Shown here one piece after another: positions 24,960-34,435 of a DNA stretch of 64,000 nucleotides (positions are counted from its first letter, which is position 1; each line of letters begins with the position of its first letter). Made by a program: the position numbers and the translations under genes. Origin of the DNA: Quillaja saponaria (Eukaryota > Streptophyta > Magnoliopsida > Fabales > Quillajaceae); the NCBI GenBank assembly GCA_029379385.1, contig CM055608.1, forward strand, positions 20,334,350 through 20,398,349. The letters run 5' to 3'. The notes below the pieces were generated by a model. It was not told the DNA's origin. It was given only the letters and a program-made list of their open reading frames with translations, and did not search any database.

Positions 24960-26216
24960 ATTTTGCCAGCTGAATTAGTAATAATTCTTCTCATAAAGTT
25001 AATTTTACCGATTAAGCTCTATAATTCTTTCTTGTTTTATAGTGGTCTCTCTTCCAAAACTGCTTCAACTTTGCTCTTGTCAATCTCAATTCCTTGCCGA
25101 TGTATGAGAAAGTTGAGAAAATTACCAGCCTAAACTCCAAAAGCGCATTTAGCTAGATTCATCTTTAAGTTATGAAATCTCATTCTTTTGAAGGCTTGTT
25201 CCAGATTGACTAGATGATGATCAACCCCTTCTGACTTTACCACCATGTCATTTATATAAATCCCTATGCTATGACCAATTAAGTCATGAAAAATGACATT
25301 CATCATCCATTGGTATGTTGCATCTTCGTTTTTAAGCCAAATGGCTTGACAAGCCATTCAAAAATTCCTAACACACCGAGACAATGACATGCAGCCTTGT
25401 GAATGTCTTCTTCGACTACAAATATCAGGTTTATCCTAAATATTCATCCATGAAGGTGAGGATCCCGTGATTGGAGGCTGCATCCACCAGCATATTGGCT
25501 GCTAGCATAACATATTCGTCCTTAAGGGTAGCCAAATTCAAGCTTCTAAAATCTGTACAGATCCTGACTTGCCCACTCTTCTCTATAACAGGAACTATGT
25601 TGGATAGCTATTCCACATGCCTAGCAGTGCATATGAATCCAGCTCTTAAAAGTTTCTCAATTTCCTCTTTTATCTTTGGCATCAATCTAGGATTGAACCT
25701 TCTACTTGGCTATTTGTGAGGCATGAAGTCTTCTTTTATTAGTAACCGATGTTCAACCAATTACTTAGATAACCTTGGCATTTCATGGTATTCCTAAGCA
25801 AAATAATCTTTATACTACTTGTTGAGCTTGGTCAGCTAATGTATATCGAATTCAGCTAATAGGCCACTGATCCTAGTTATTCTTGGTTCTTCTTCAGTAC
25901 CCAAGTTAACATCAATCAAAGGATTTTGAGCTTCAAAGCTAGGCTTTTCTCTTATGAACAGAGCCTACAATTCTTCCTTTTTTTTTTTTTTTTGCATTTG
26001 ATCTATTAGCTGATCATGCACTTCTTCATGCCCCTCAAGCGTTTTAGAGGTTTGTTACATATTCCTAGTTTCAGCTAAAAGCATTGAAAGCTGTTGCATG
26101 ATATTTTTGACTACTTTAAGGTTCTGATCCATTAAAATCTTGTAAGAGAAGCTGTGATTCATCCTCAGCTATTGACTGAATCTTTATCTGAAAATCCTAG
26201 GCAGTGAAATTACAAG
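24960..26216 (-). pseudogene. Gypsy reverse transcriptase relic; RNase H and integrase absent
   Basis: Minus-strand translations give PRLMPKIKEEIEKLLRAGFI and LSNIVPVIEKSGQVRICTDF, then MLVDAASNHGILTFMDEYLG, WLKNEDATYQWMMNVIFHDL, YINDMVVKSE (normally YIDDVVVKS), LKMNLAKCAFGV and FLIHRQGIEIDKSKVEAVLE. These are consecutive RT blocks of a plant gypsy element. The catalytic YIDD is YIND here, and stops and frameshifts separate the pieces. After the FLRRFITNSAGKMKAFSPLL block (near 24970) the coding similarity stops. From 26216 to about 25740 is the linker upstream of RT. The hAT element cuts the polyprotein here. Confidence 0.9.
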
Positions 26217-26224
26217 ATTCTAGA

Positions 26225-26380
26225 TAGGGCTGGCAACGAGCCGAGCTTGAGCCGAGCTTTGACAAAGCTCGGCTCGGCTCGAGCTCGTTTAAGGATCGCG
26301 AGCCAAAGCTCGTTAAGAGCTCGTGAAGAAATATCCAGGCTCGAGCTCGGCTCGTTAAAGCTCGTGAGCCATATCAATTT
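26225..26380. repeat. hAT left end: inverted repeat and subterminal motifs
   Basis: After the terminal repeat come many short copies of AGCTCG, GAGCTCG and CTCGGCTCG in both orientations up to about 26370. Similar motifs fill 30465-30647. In hAT elements such subterminal repeats are transposase-binding sites; that role is inferred here. Confidence 0.8.
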
Positions 26381-26577
26381 TACCCTATTCCAATCAAAAT
26401 AATGGCCTAAAATCTAATTTAAATGCTTTAATAACAAATCATCCATCAATATCATACAAACCAATCTAAATAAGTATTATCCAAGAAATAAATGACAAGC
26501 AATAAAACAAATCTCAAATAACTTCAAATTTTTTAAATTCAACAAAGTCAAGTCTGCCATTGCCAATGGTAGTCCAT

Positions 26578-26694
26578 TCTGCCACTACCACTGCCACTGC
26601 CACCACTGCTGCCACTGCTGCCACTGCTGCCACTGCTGCCACTGCCGCTGCCGCCACTGCTGCCACTACTGCTGCTGCCAACCTGCCACTGCCA
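26578..26694. repeat. Hexanucleotide tandem repeat (CTGCCA)n with CTGCTG variants
   Basis: About 115 bp of the units CTGCCA, CCACTG and CTGCTG, lying inside the hAT element downstream of the transposase stop. No coding role is seen. Confidence 0.85.
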
Positions 26695-26831
26695 TAACTA
26701 GAATCTTAATATTATTACAAATCAAAAACTAATTAACAAAGTATAAGAAAGTATTTTCATTCTTTTTTCTAAGATTGTATAATATCAATAACAATAAACT
26801 ATCAAACCTTAATTGCTCCAAGCATGTATTT

Positions 26832-29056
26832 TTATGGAATGGTTATCACAACCTCTTCTTCAAATAATGTATTGTCTCTCTACAATAAGACAATCAATTT
26901 TAAAAAAACAAATAAATTTTCAGAATCAGAAATTTAAAACTTTATAGAGTAATTCATGAAGGTTAATCACTAAGAAATGTTTAAAACTTACTTTACGTGG
27001 TTTTTTCTTGATTCCAAATTTGTGACGCACCCAATCTCCCCCACAAACCAAAGCTTGCACAGTATCAGTGGACAAAGAAGCGCGATAAGTATCAATAACT
27101 CTACCACCAGCACTAAAGGTGGATTCCGAAGCCACTGTAGTGATGGGAATTGCTAAAATATCACAAGCCATTAGAGACAAAACCTGATACTTTAGGCTGT
27201 TTGCCTTCCACCAATTCAAGGCATCAAAATAATTATATGGATCATCAGCACATCTAAAAACACCTTCTTCCAAATACACATCCAAGTCAGATTTTTCTGG
27301 TTGGACTGTTTCAACCCTTTGCACAAATTGATCAAATTGCGACCAAGCTGAATTTTTTTTCAACAAACTCCTAGAACTAACCAAAGAACCACTTGAAGTT
27401 CCAGTGCTTTGAGAAACCACTTCCTCATTATGTTCATTAACATTTGAAGCAAGTAAAGTGGCGTACTCATTATAAAGCTCATATAAAGACCCACGAATTG
27501 AAGCAATATTAGTTGTCACTTCATCTTTAGGGTAAATCAATGGAAAGCAAAACTCTATAAACCTCATTTTACATCTTGGATCCAATATAGCCCCAAAGGC
27601 CATAAGCAAGTTACATTCACCCCAATACTTGTCAAACTTAGCCCTCATTTTCATTATCATCTCTTTCATGAAAATGTTTTGATCATTTGTTTTCTTTTCC
27701 AAAACTTCTTTCACTCTGTAAATCTCAGAAAGAAACAAATTTGATGTTGGATACTCACTCCCAGATATCATCTTAGTAGAAACACTGAAAACTTCTAAAA
27801 CTTCACAAACAAGCTCCACCCTATTCCTAATCTTCAACACTAGGTAGATGTTTATAATGTGGTTCCCTTTTTTGAAACAAGGGAAATGCATCTTTGAATT
27901 GTAATGCAAGTGTTAGCATTTCATAAGTTGAATTCCAACGAGTTGGACAATCTAAAATCAACTTCCTAGATGACAATTTCAATTGCTGAATTATCTCACT
28001 AAACTTTAAAAGTCTAGATTCAGAATTTTTTAAAAACTTCACACTTGCCCTTACATTCTCAATAACATCACCTATTGCACTCAAGCCAGCTTGCACTAAA
28101 AGATTTAGAATATGTGCTGTGCAACGAACATGAAATAACTTTCCCCCCAACAACAAATGTTTTCTTCTTGAGAATGTATCTTTTAAAACATTAATAGCAA
28201 CATCATTATAAGATGCATTATCCACTAAAACAGAAAAAACTTTACTTTCAATACTCCATTCAGTCATGCACTTAAACAAAGCATCAGCTATATCAACTCC
28301 ACCACGTGGAGGAGGTACATCCACAAAGCTAAGGACTCTTTTTTGCAAATTCCAATTTGAATCAATAAAGTGTCCTGTAACTACCATATACTCTATTTCT
28401 TGACCAGATCTCCAAAGATCAGTTGTTAAACTAATTTTGTTGACATTTTTCAATTGTGTCTTTAACTTTTTTTTCTCCCGTTCATAAATAGCCATACAAT
28501 CAGCTTTTGCAGTATTTCGTGTAATCTTTTGATACAAAGGAGAGCATGTTTTCATCATCATAGTAAAAAATTCTTCCTCCACAATAGAAAATGAATGCTC
28601 ATGCACAAGAATAAAATTTGCTATACTATCTCTCACTTTTGCATTATCATACTGAAAAGTGGAAATGTCACTTGACTCACCTTTAGAGATACCAGGTGCC
28701 ACTGGTACCACATTCAACATCCTTTGCGATCTTAATGCAATCTTCCTTCTTGTACAAGTGTTATCCAAATGCCTCTTTAATTGACTAGTAGTTCCAGCAT
28801 ACTTAAGCCTTTGCTTGCAGTGCATACATTCAGCTTTCTTAGTGCCATCACCAACTTCTATCTCCTTGAACTCTAGCCACACTTGAGATTTTTTCTTCCT
28901 TTTTTTATCAGGTATACCCTCATCTGTATCCTCCTCATCATCATCAATTTCAATCGGATCTCCTTGTGTACTATCCATTTCATGATCAAGCAAAAGTGGG
29001 CCTGTGATAGACTCTTCGACAGAAGGCAAAGGTGCATCTACTAAATTTTTTGACAT
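26832..29056 (-). pseudogene. hAT transposase (zf-BED, hAT C-terminal dimerisation), frameshifted
   Basis: Start chosen at 29056 (MSKNLVDAPL); the upstream sequence ends TTTGTTACTGCAG, a good splice acceptor, so a 5' UTR intron is likely. Numbering from the upstream Met at 29086, a basic KKRKKK stretch is at 61-66, the BED finger uses C87, C90, H106 and C111, the first catalytic Asp is D223 (TTDLW), the second D289 (LVDNASYND), C-x2-H-x2-N lies at 322-328 and CPTRWNSTYEM at 380-390. Stops at 27827-27829 and 27821-27823 and a one-base gain next to them break the frame. The gene then continues through ELVCEVLEVFS to the dimerisation domain (LSLMACDILAIPITTVASES, TFSAGGRVI). A last intron at 26880-26991 (donor GTAAGT, acceptor TTGTAG) would join PRK to a final exon at 26832-26879. 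Apart from the one damaged patch it is nearly complete. Confidence 0.93.
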
Positions 29057-29338
29057 AACAGAACCTGCAGTAACAAAATTGCACAAGTATTATTTTTTTA
29101 AAAAGAAAAACACAAAGGAAGCTGGATATGGTTGCATGATACAAAGTAATGATGCTTGAAGGATGTTTTAGCAAATGTTTAAACAGATTCTATCTCAGTC
29201 TCCTATTTGCAGCCTTGCAGGTACATAGCAGGAGATTACTAAAAGTTCATAAACACTAAGTCACTAACCAATGACCAACAAAAAGAAATTACTAACCTTG
29301 CCTGTGAATCTGTGATGCTTGAGTCTTGAGAGTTGAGA

Positions 29339-29870
29339 GGCGTTGAAGAAAATGTGAGGTGTGAAGCGTGAGGCGTGAGGCCGAGGGGTGAGGCGTGTGG
29401 CCGAGGCGTGAGGCGTGAGGCTTGAACAGAGAGGCGAGACCCGTGAAGCTTGAACAGAGAGGCGTGAGGCCGAGGCCGAGGAGTGAGGCGTGAGGTCGAG
29501 GCTGAGGCGTGAGGCTGAGGCGTGAGGTCGAGGCCGAGGAGTGAGGTGTGAGGTCGAGGCCGAGGCGTGAGGCTGAGGCGTGAGGTCGAGGCCGAGGCGT
29601 GAGGCCGAGGAGTGAGGTCGCGGCGTGAGGTCGAGGCCGAGTATGAGGTCGCGGCGTGAGGTCGAGGCCGAGTGTGAGGTTGCGGCGTGAGGTCGAGGCC
29701 GAGTGTGAGGCTGAGGCGTGAGGCGTGAGGCCGAGGCGTGAGGCCGAGGAGTGAGGTCGCGGCGTGAGGTCGAGGCCGAGTGTGAGGTCGCGGCGTGAGG
29801 TCGAGGCCGAGTGTGAGGTCGCGGCGTGAGGTCGAGGCCGAGTGTGAGGCTGAGGCGTGAGGAGTGAGTC
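29339..29870. repeat. GC-rich minisatellite, 31-bp and shorter related units
   Basis: Built from variants of GTGAGGCCGAGGC and GTGAGGTCGAGGC. The best preserved part, about 29752-29845, repeats TGAGGTCGCGGCGTGAGG plus 13 more bases with a period of 31 bp. Since 31 is not a multiple of three and the unit has no minus-strand stop, long frames stay open in more than one minus-strand phase (29239-30201 and 29264-30160). I take these as by-products, not genes. It lies 0.3-0.8 kb upstream of the hAT transposase start. Confidence 0.9.
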
Positions 29871-30084
29871 TTGAACAGAGAGGCGAGATCGGTGAGGCTT
29901 GAGCAGAGAGGGAATAGGTGGTAAGCTGGAACAGAGAGGCGTGAGGAGAGAAGAAAGATGGGTGGCTGACGGTGTGAGAACAGAGAAGCAAGAGATGGCT
30001 GGCTAGAACAGAAAGGCAAATGGGCGTGAGACTTGAGCAGAGAGGACAGCAATGGTTGGTCGGCATGGGGCAAGACTGCAACTC

Positions 30085-30138
30085 TGCAAGAGGCAAGAGG
30101 CAAGAGGCAAGAGGCAAGAGGCAAGAGGCAGGCAAGAG
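30085..30138. repeat. Heptanucleotide tandem repeat (GCAAGAG)n
   Basis: About six tandem copies of GCAAGAG inside the 5' part of the hAT element, adjoining a variant copy at its right end. Confidence 0.85.
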
Positions 30139-30464
30139 TGCTGGCGGCGTTGAAAAACATTGATGCAAGAAGAGATGAAACCCTATCTTCCTAAATCTCA
30201 ATTGTATATTTTTTATATTTTTTTCCTTTTTTTTGTTGTATTTCTAATTATTGTTTGGCTGTTGTACAATTTGGCTATTTCAATTCTATTTAAAATACTA
30301 AACTATACTATAATTATTAAATTAAAAATAGTATAAGTCTATTAGATTTTTAATGTTATATATTAATGTAAATAATATAATTATTTATTTATTACAAAAT
30401 AAAAAATAAATATTTATTATATATTATATATTATATTAAAAAATTATATATTTAATTATTTTTA

Positions 30465-30647
30465 ACGAGCTGGCTCGCGAGCTTACGAGCCGAGCTTTGC
30501 AAAGATTGAGCTCAGCTCGTTTACTAAACGAGCTCAAAAGTAAAGCTCAAGATCGGCTCGTTTAGTAAACGAGTCGAGCTCGAGCCGAGCTCTTGACGAG
30601 TAGCTCACGAGCTGCTCGCGAGCTAGCTCGGCTCATTGCCAGCCCTA
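30465..30647. repeat. hAT right end: subterminal motifs and inverted repeat
   Basis: Dense CGAGCT, GAGCTCG and GGCTCG motifs precede the terminal GAGCCGAGC block (minus strand) and the end GCCAGCCCTA. The 8-bp duplication ATTCTAGA follows directly. Confidence 0.85.
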
Positions 30648-30655
30648 ATTCTAGA

Positions 30656-31950
30656 GACCCTTCTTCGTAATTGCTTGGCAGTTTAATTGTTGCTACTCGT
30701 GGTGAGTAGAAAATAGCCTATGCTATCTTAATATCAGCTATGAAAGGATTCTGATCGGCTGACACCATTTCTATCTTATCACCTGGTACAATGTGTAAGG
30801 AACACACTGATTGGAATGAATCTAATCTCTGCCAAACAAAACAGAGTAAGTAGGTTTGGCATCCACCACAAAAAATGTTGAACTTGTGGTTTTACTTCCA
30901 ACAATGATCTCAGCTACCAATATCCTGACTTCAATGGTTGGCTCCTCTGTAAAATTGGTCATCTTCATATTAGTAGGTATAAGATCTGTTTTTGACTTAT
31001 CCAATTTCAATATTGTACCGATAGGCATAATGATTAAAACTGCTCTATTATCTATGAAGACTTGATTGACTAGCGTACCATTAATATAAGCTTTTATGTA
31101 TAAAGACTTAAGATAGTTAATCATGGCCTTTGAAGATTTCTCAAACTGTTTCATGGCTAACCCAGTCTATTTCCTATCCAATAAAGTAACCTATTCAGCT
31201 TCTTCGATGAAAACATCTCATTCTAGCTCTACCAATGATCTATCTTCAACTGAAAATTCACTTGGCAAAATGCTGATGGTGTCAATATTCACTAAAGGCT
31301 CTTCGACACCTTTTTCCTTTAGGTAACCATCTTTACCATGATTGACTATAGCTATTATCTCACAATCATCATTTTTTGTAGAGTCTACTCCAATTGTTTC
31401 AGCTACATTATCTACTTCTGCTGAATCTATTTCGGTTGTTCTAACTAGACTATCAGCTCTTATTGAATTTGCCTAGATTATTTCATTTATGGCTGTATCA
31501 ACTTTCTTGGGAGACACGAAGTCTTTTCTTCTCACTGTTTTGGCTTCTCCTAGCATTTTCAGCATCTGTTTCAGCTCCTGATTAGATCTTTGCCTTTGTC
31601 TCCTTCGCTTTCGAGTATGAGTAAGGTCTTCTGTTAAGGTTGGCTGCGATGATTCCTTTTTAACATACTTGTTTAAGAATCACTGCCCTTTTTCTACATA
31701 TGCATTTTGCTTGATCATCATTTGAGGCTTTAATTACTTATCATTCCAAGTAGATATCCTTAGTGTGGATATTATATCTTCGATATTGAACTCAACTACT
31801 TTTTCATTTCTCTTCTAGAATCGGCTCATATTGATCTTTGAGAATTTTATCATGTCGAAGATGTTGCTTCTGCCTCCTTCTAGGTTTTTTGGGAAGCGAA
31901 GTTTTTCAAATACTGGCCTTTTGACTAAGGACTTCAGCTGCTCTGGCTGT
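30656..31950 (-). pseudogene. Gypsy aspartic protease relic and upstream linker
   Basis: The open minus-strand piece 31154-30822 reads LYIKAYINGTLVNQVFIDNR with AVLIIMPIGTILKL, IEVRILVAEIIVGS and FFVVDAKPTYSVLFGRD, the protease fold of plant gypsy polyproteins. The active-site triplet D-S/T-G is D-N-R here, so it is inactive. After GRD a stop replaces the expected Trp and the frame continues IHSNQCVPYTL with stops up to the hAT insertion. From 31200 to 31950 lies linker sequence with stops. Confidence 0.87.
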
Positions 31951-31954
31951 GCAA

Positions 31955-34005
31955 CTAGTTGCCTCCTAGTAGTAGCCAATGTCTCAGCTTTTGCCATTCC
32001 TTTGACTCTCCACTGCTTTTACACAGGCCGTTTCCATGCCAAATCTTTTGAATATGGTTTAGATTTGGGTAGTGAACCTGATACAGCAACCATATTGGCA
32101 GATGTGGTTGGAAGTGGATCTGTATCAATTGACATTTCATGTGTTCCTTTGTCAGATAATTTGAACCTTCTATCTTTCAAGGCTTTTTGGATAATATTCA
32201 TAAAAATCAAATAGCTCATAGTAACATGGCTGTATGAATTATGCCACTTACAATATTGTTTGTTCTTAATTTCAGTAGCCGATGAGATCTTATATCTATC
32301 AGTCAACTTGATTTGCTTGTCCTTCAGCAGGTGGTCAAAGATCTGATCAGCTTTGGATATATCAAATAAATATTCTCCTTTATTCTTTACCTTAGGGATC
32401 ATATTTCCCTTGTTTGGTCTGAGAGGTGGGCAAGAATAAACTTTTCCTCTTAAGATCTCAGCTACTAACACATCAGTTGATGACTTATCGTCACTATCGG
32501 TTGTCTCTCCTAGGTCCAGATTAGCTAAATCTACTCAGCTTCTGGTAATTGCACATTGCATCTGCTTCTCAGCTTCTTGAACCTCTCCATATACTCAGTG
32601 ATTGGTTCATCCACCTACTGCTTCAGGTTCATCAGGATAGCTACTGTTACATCTGGTTGTGGCCTGTAAAAATAATCATGGAAGAGCCTCTCTATATTTG
32701 ACCAACTTTGCACATAATTATGAGACAGAGAAGAATACCACGTTAAAACAATACCTGTTAAAGATAAAGGAAACAACTGAAGTTTAAAATACTCATTTTG
32801 GTTCGCCTCACCTCATTGGGCGGTGAATCTGCCAATGTGCTCCATGGTAGGCTTTCCGTCTTCACCTAAAAAGTTGTAAAATTTGGGGCATGATTCTGTC
32901 TACCCATTTGGGATATGGTTTCTTATAAACTGGCTTATCGAAAAGCCTCAGCTCTACACCAAAGTGTCTTCTCATCACTTCAGCAATCATATTAAGATCG
33001 ATCAAGGGTGGCACAACAGATCTCGCCTCAACGGTCACTGGTAGATACACGTTTCCGGGGTCATAGGTCTTGTCTGCTTGGGTGACCCTTGATTTTGTAT
33101 GTGGTTTGGCTGATCAACATACACTGAATGATTGGGAGTAATAGGTGGAGGTTAACCTCATAGCTACTTTACTCTGTAATCTCTAAGTATTTTATACTGA
33201 CTTACAAATCTAGCATTTGAAAATTGCATCTAAGTGGTGGCTGACCTAAGCTGTGGCATCTGTCTTGGTGCTCATTAGTTCTGCATATAATTCAACTATT
33301 CAGCGTACATTGATTGGTTAGGAATGATAGGTGGAGATTGACCCCATGGCTACTCTACTCCATAGCCTTATGGTGTTTTGTACTAAATTCCCTTAACTCT
33401 AGTAATTAGATATGGTAGCTGAGTTGTAGCCGAACCTGGTTGTTGCATAGCACTAAAAACTGTTGGGTTAGAAACAATTGGTATAGATGGTAACCTAAGA
33501 GTACCTGACACAATTGGCGGCCTTCTGGCCATCTTGATTCACCCATATTGTGGAATCGGATGTGCTACTTGACTGATAGGTTCAGTAACCACTTGCCCCC
33601 CGGGTGTAACCAAGAGCCCTGCTAAACTGGTTGCTTGCCGTTGAAAGAGGTTACATACTCTTTCAGTTGTTGGGAAGTCCTTTGAACTTGCTCTTGGACA
33701 TTGTGCACCTCATTGTGGACCTCATTGTGGACCATTGACTTCACAATTTTGGCTAACTATTTTGACATCTGGTGCATCAAATCTTTGAGCCCCAAATCGA
33801 TTTGCTAACAAATAAAAGAAGTGGTCATCATTATAGGCAAGGTAGAAGTTCCATCTCCTTCTATAGTTAGTGCAACAATCCTCAGTTGAGGAGATGGTGC
33901 TGTGAAAGTAGGAATTTCCACAGGTTGTGAAACCAGAGAATCGTCTTGTCTCTAGCCACCATTTTTTCTAGCTCCTAGTTGTGGAGTGTCCATATCGGAT
34001 AAACT
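31955..34005 (-). pseudogene. Gypsy gag relic
   Basis: On the minus strand gag opens near 34000 (MDTPQLGARKNGG) and has a coiled region with EVHNEVHNVQEQVQRTSQQL near 33700. The retrotrans_gag core lies at about 32850-32660: PTMEHIGRFTAQ, stop, GEANQNEYFKLQLFPLSLTG and WSNIERLFHDYFYRP. Downstream, 32471-32019 reads EYLFDISKADQIFDHLLKDK and YCKWHNSYSH, a Cys/His block usual at the gag C-terminus of this group, though its last Cys is not preserved. Stops and frame breaks are frequent. Confidence 0.85.
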
Positions 34006-34079
34006 ATTCCCATAATATAGTTACATGCGCCAAAGAAAATCTTGACCAGTAACGAATCTCTCTAGAGATTAGACATTTG

Positions 34080-34105
34080 GGTCCTACCAGGCATGCCAGA
34101 AAACA
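34080..34105 (-). other. Candidate primer-binding site of the gypsy element
   Basis: Directly inside the 5' LTR the minus strand reads TTTTCTGGCATGCCTGGTAG followed by GACCC. Position and the TGGC start suit a tRNA primer site, but I cannot assign the tRNA. Confidence 0.5.
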
Positions 34106-34435
34106 TGTTTGTGAAATATGTTTCTATAGAGATTAGTCGAGATGAATCTGCTAACTTCGCAACTCTTGATTCGCATGTTCAAGCGATTTGGCTAAGAAAA
34201 TGATTCTTTTTCTTAGACAATAGGTTCTTAAAATGCTAAAAAAAGCTCCTATTGATTTGGTACGATTGAAATGTAACTACTAAGTATGAATTTTTAAAGA
34301 AAAGTGATAAATGAATGCGATAAAATATGTAAAGAAATGGTGTAACTAAAGAATGTAAAAAAATAGGAATTGAATTAATAACTTTGAGTTTGATGTTGGA
34401 TTGTTATGTGTTGTGTTGTGTTACAATTAATAACT

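Larger units (their letters stand above)
26225..30647 (-). mobile_element. hAT-superfamily DNA transposon, 4423 bp, inserted in the gypsy element
   Basis: The left end TAGGGCTGGCAACGAGCC and the right end (minus strand TAGGGCTGGCAATGAGCC) are terminal inverted repeats differing at one base over about 22 bp. The 8-bp duplication ATTCTAGA flanks it at 26217-26224 and 30648-30655, the size expected of hAT. Inside, on the minus strand, is a hAT transposase gene with a BED finger and C-terminal dimerisation domain. Subterminal regions at both ends are packed with GAGCTCG-type motifs. A GC-rich minisatellite lies upstream of the transposase. The excised site rejoins the gypsy protease and RT parts in the expected order. 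Confidence 0.96.

Noticed and set aside
24742..24978. 78-codon plus-strand open frame next to the gypsy 3' LTR
   Set aside because: It lies opposite the RT tail and polypurine tract of the minus-strand gypsy element and has no similarity of its own.
29239..30201. Two long minus-strand open frames (320 and 298 codons) rich in Ser, Pro, Arg and His
   Set aside because: They arise from a GC-rich 31-bp minisatellite that lacks stops in several phases, and they overlap in different frames. No domain is present.
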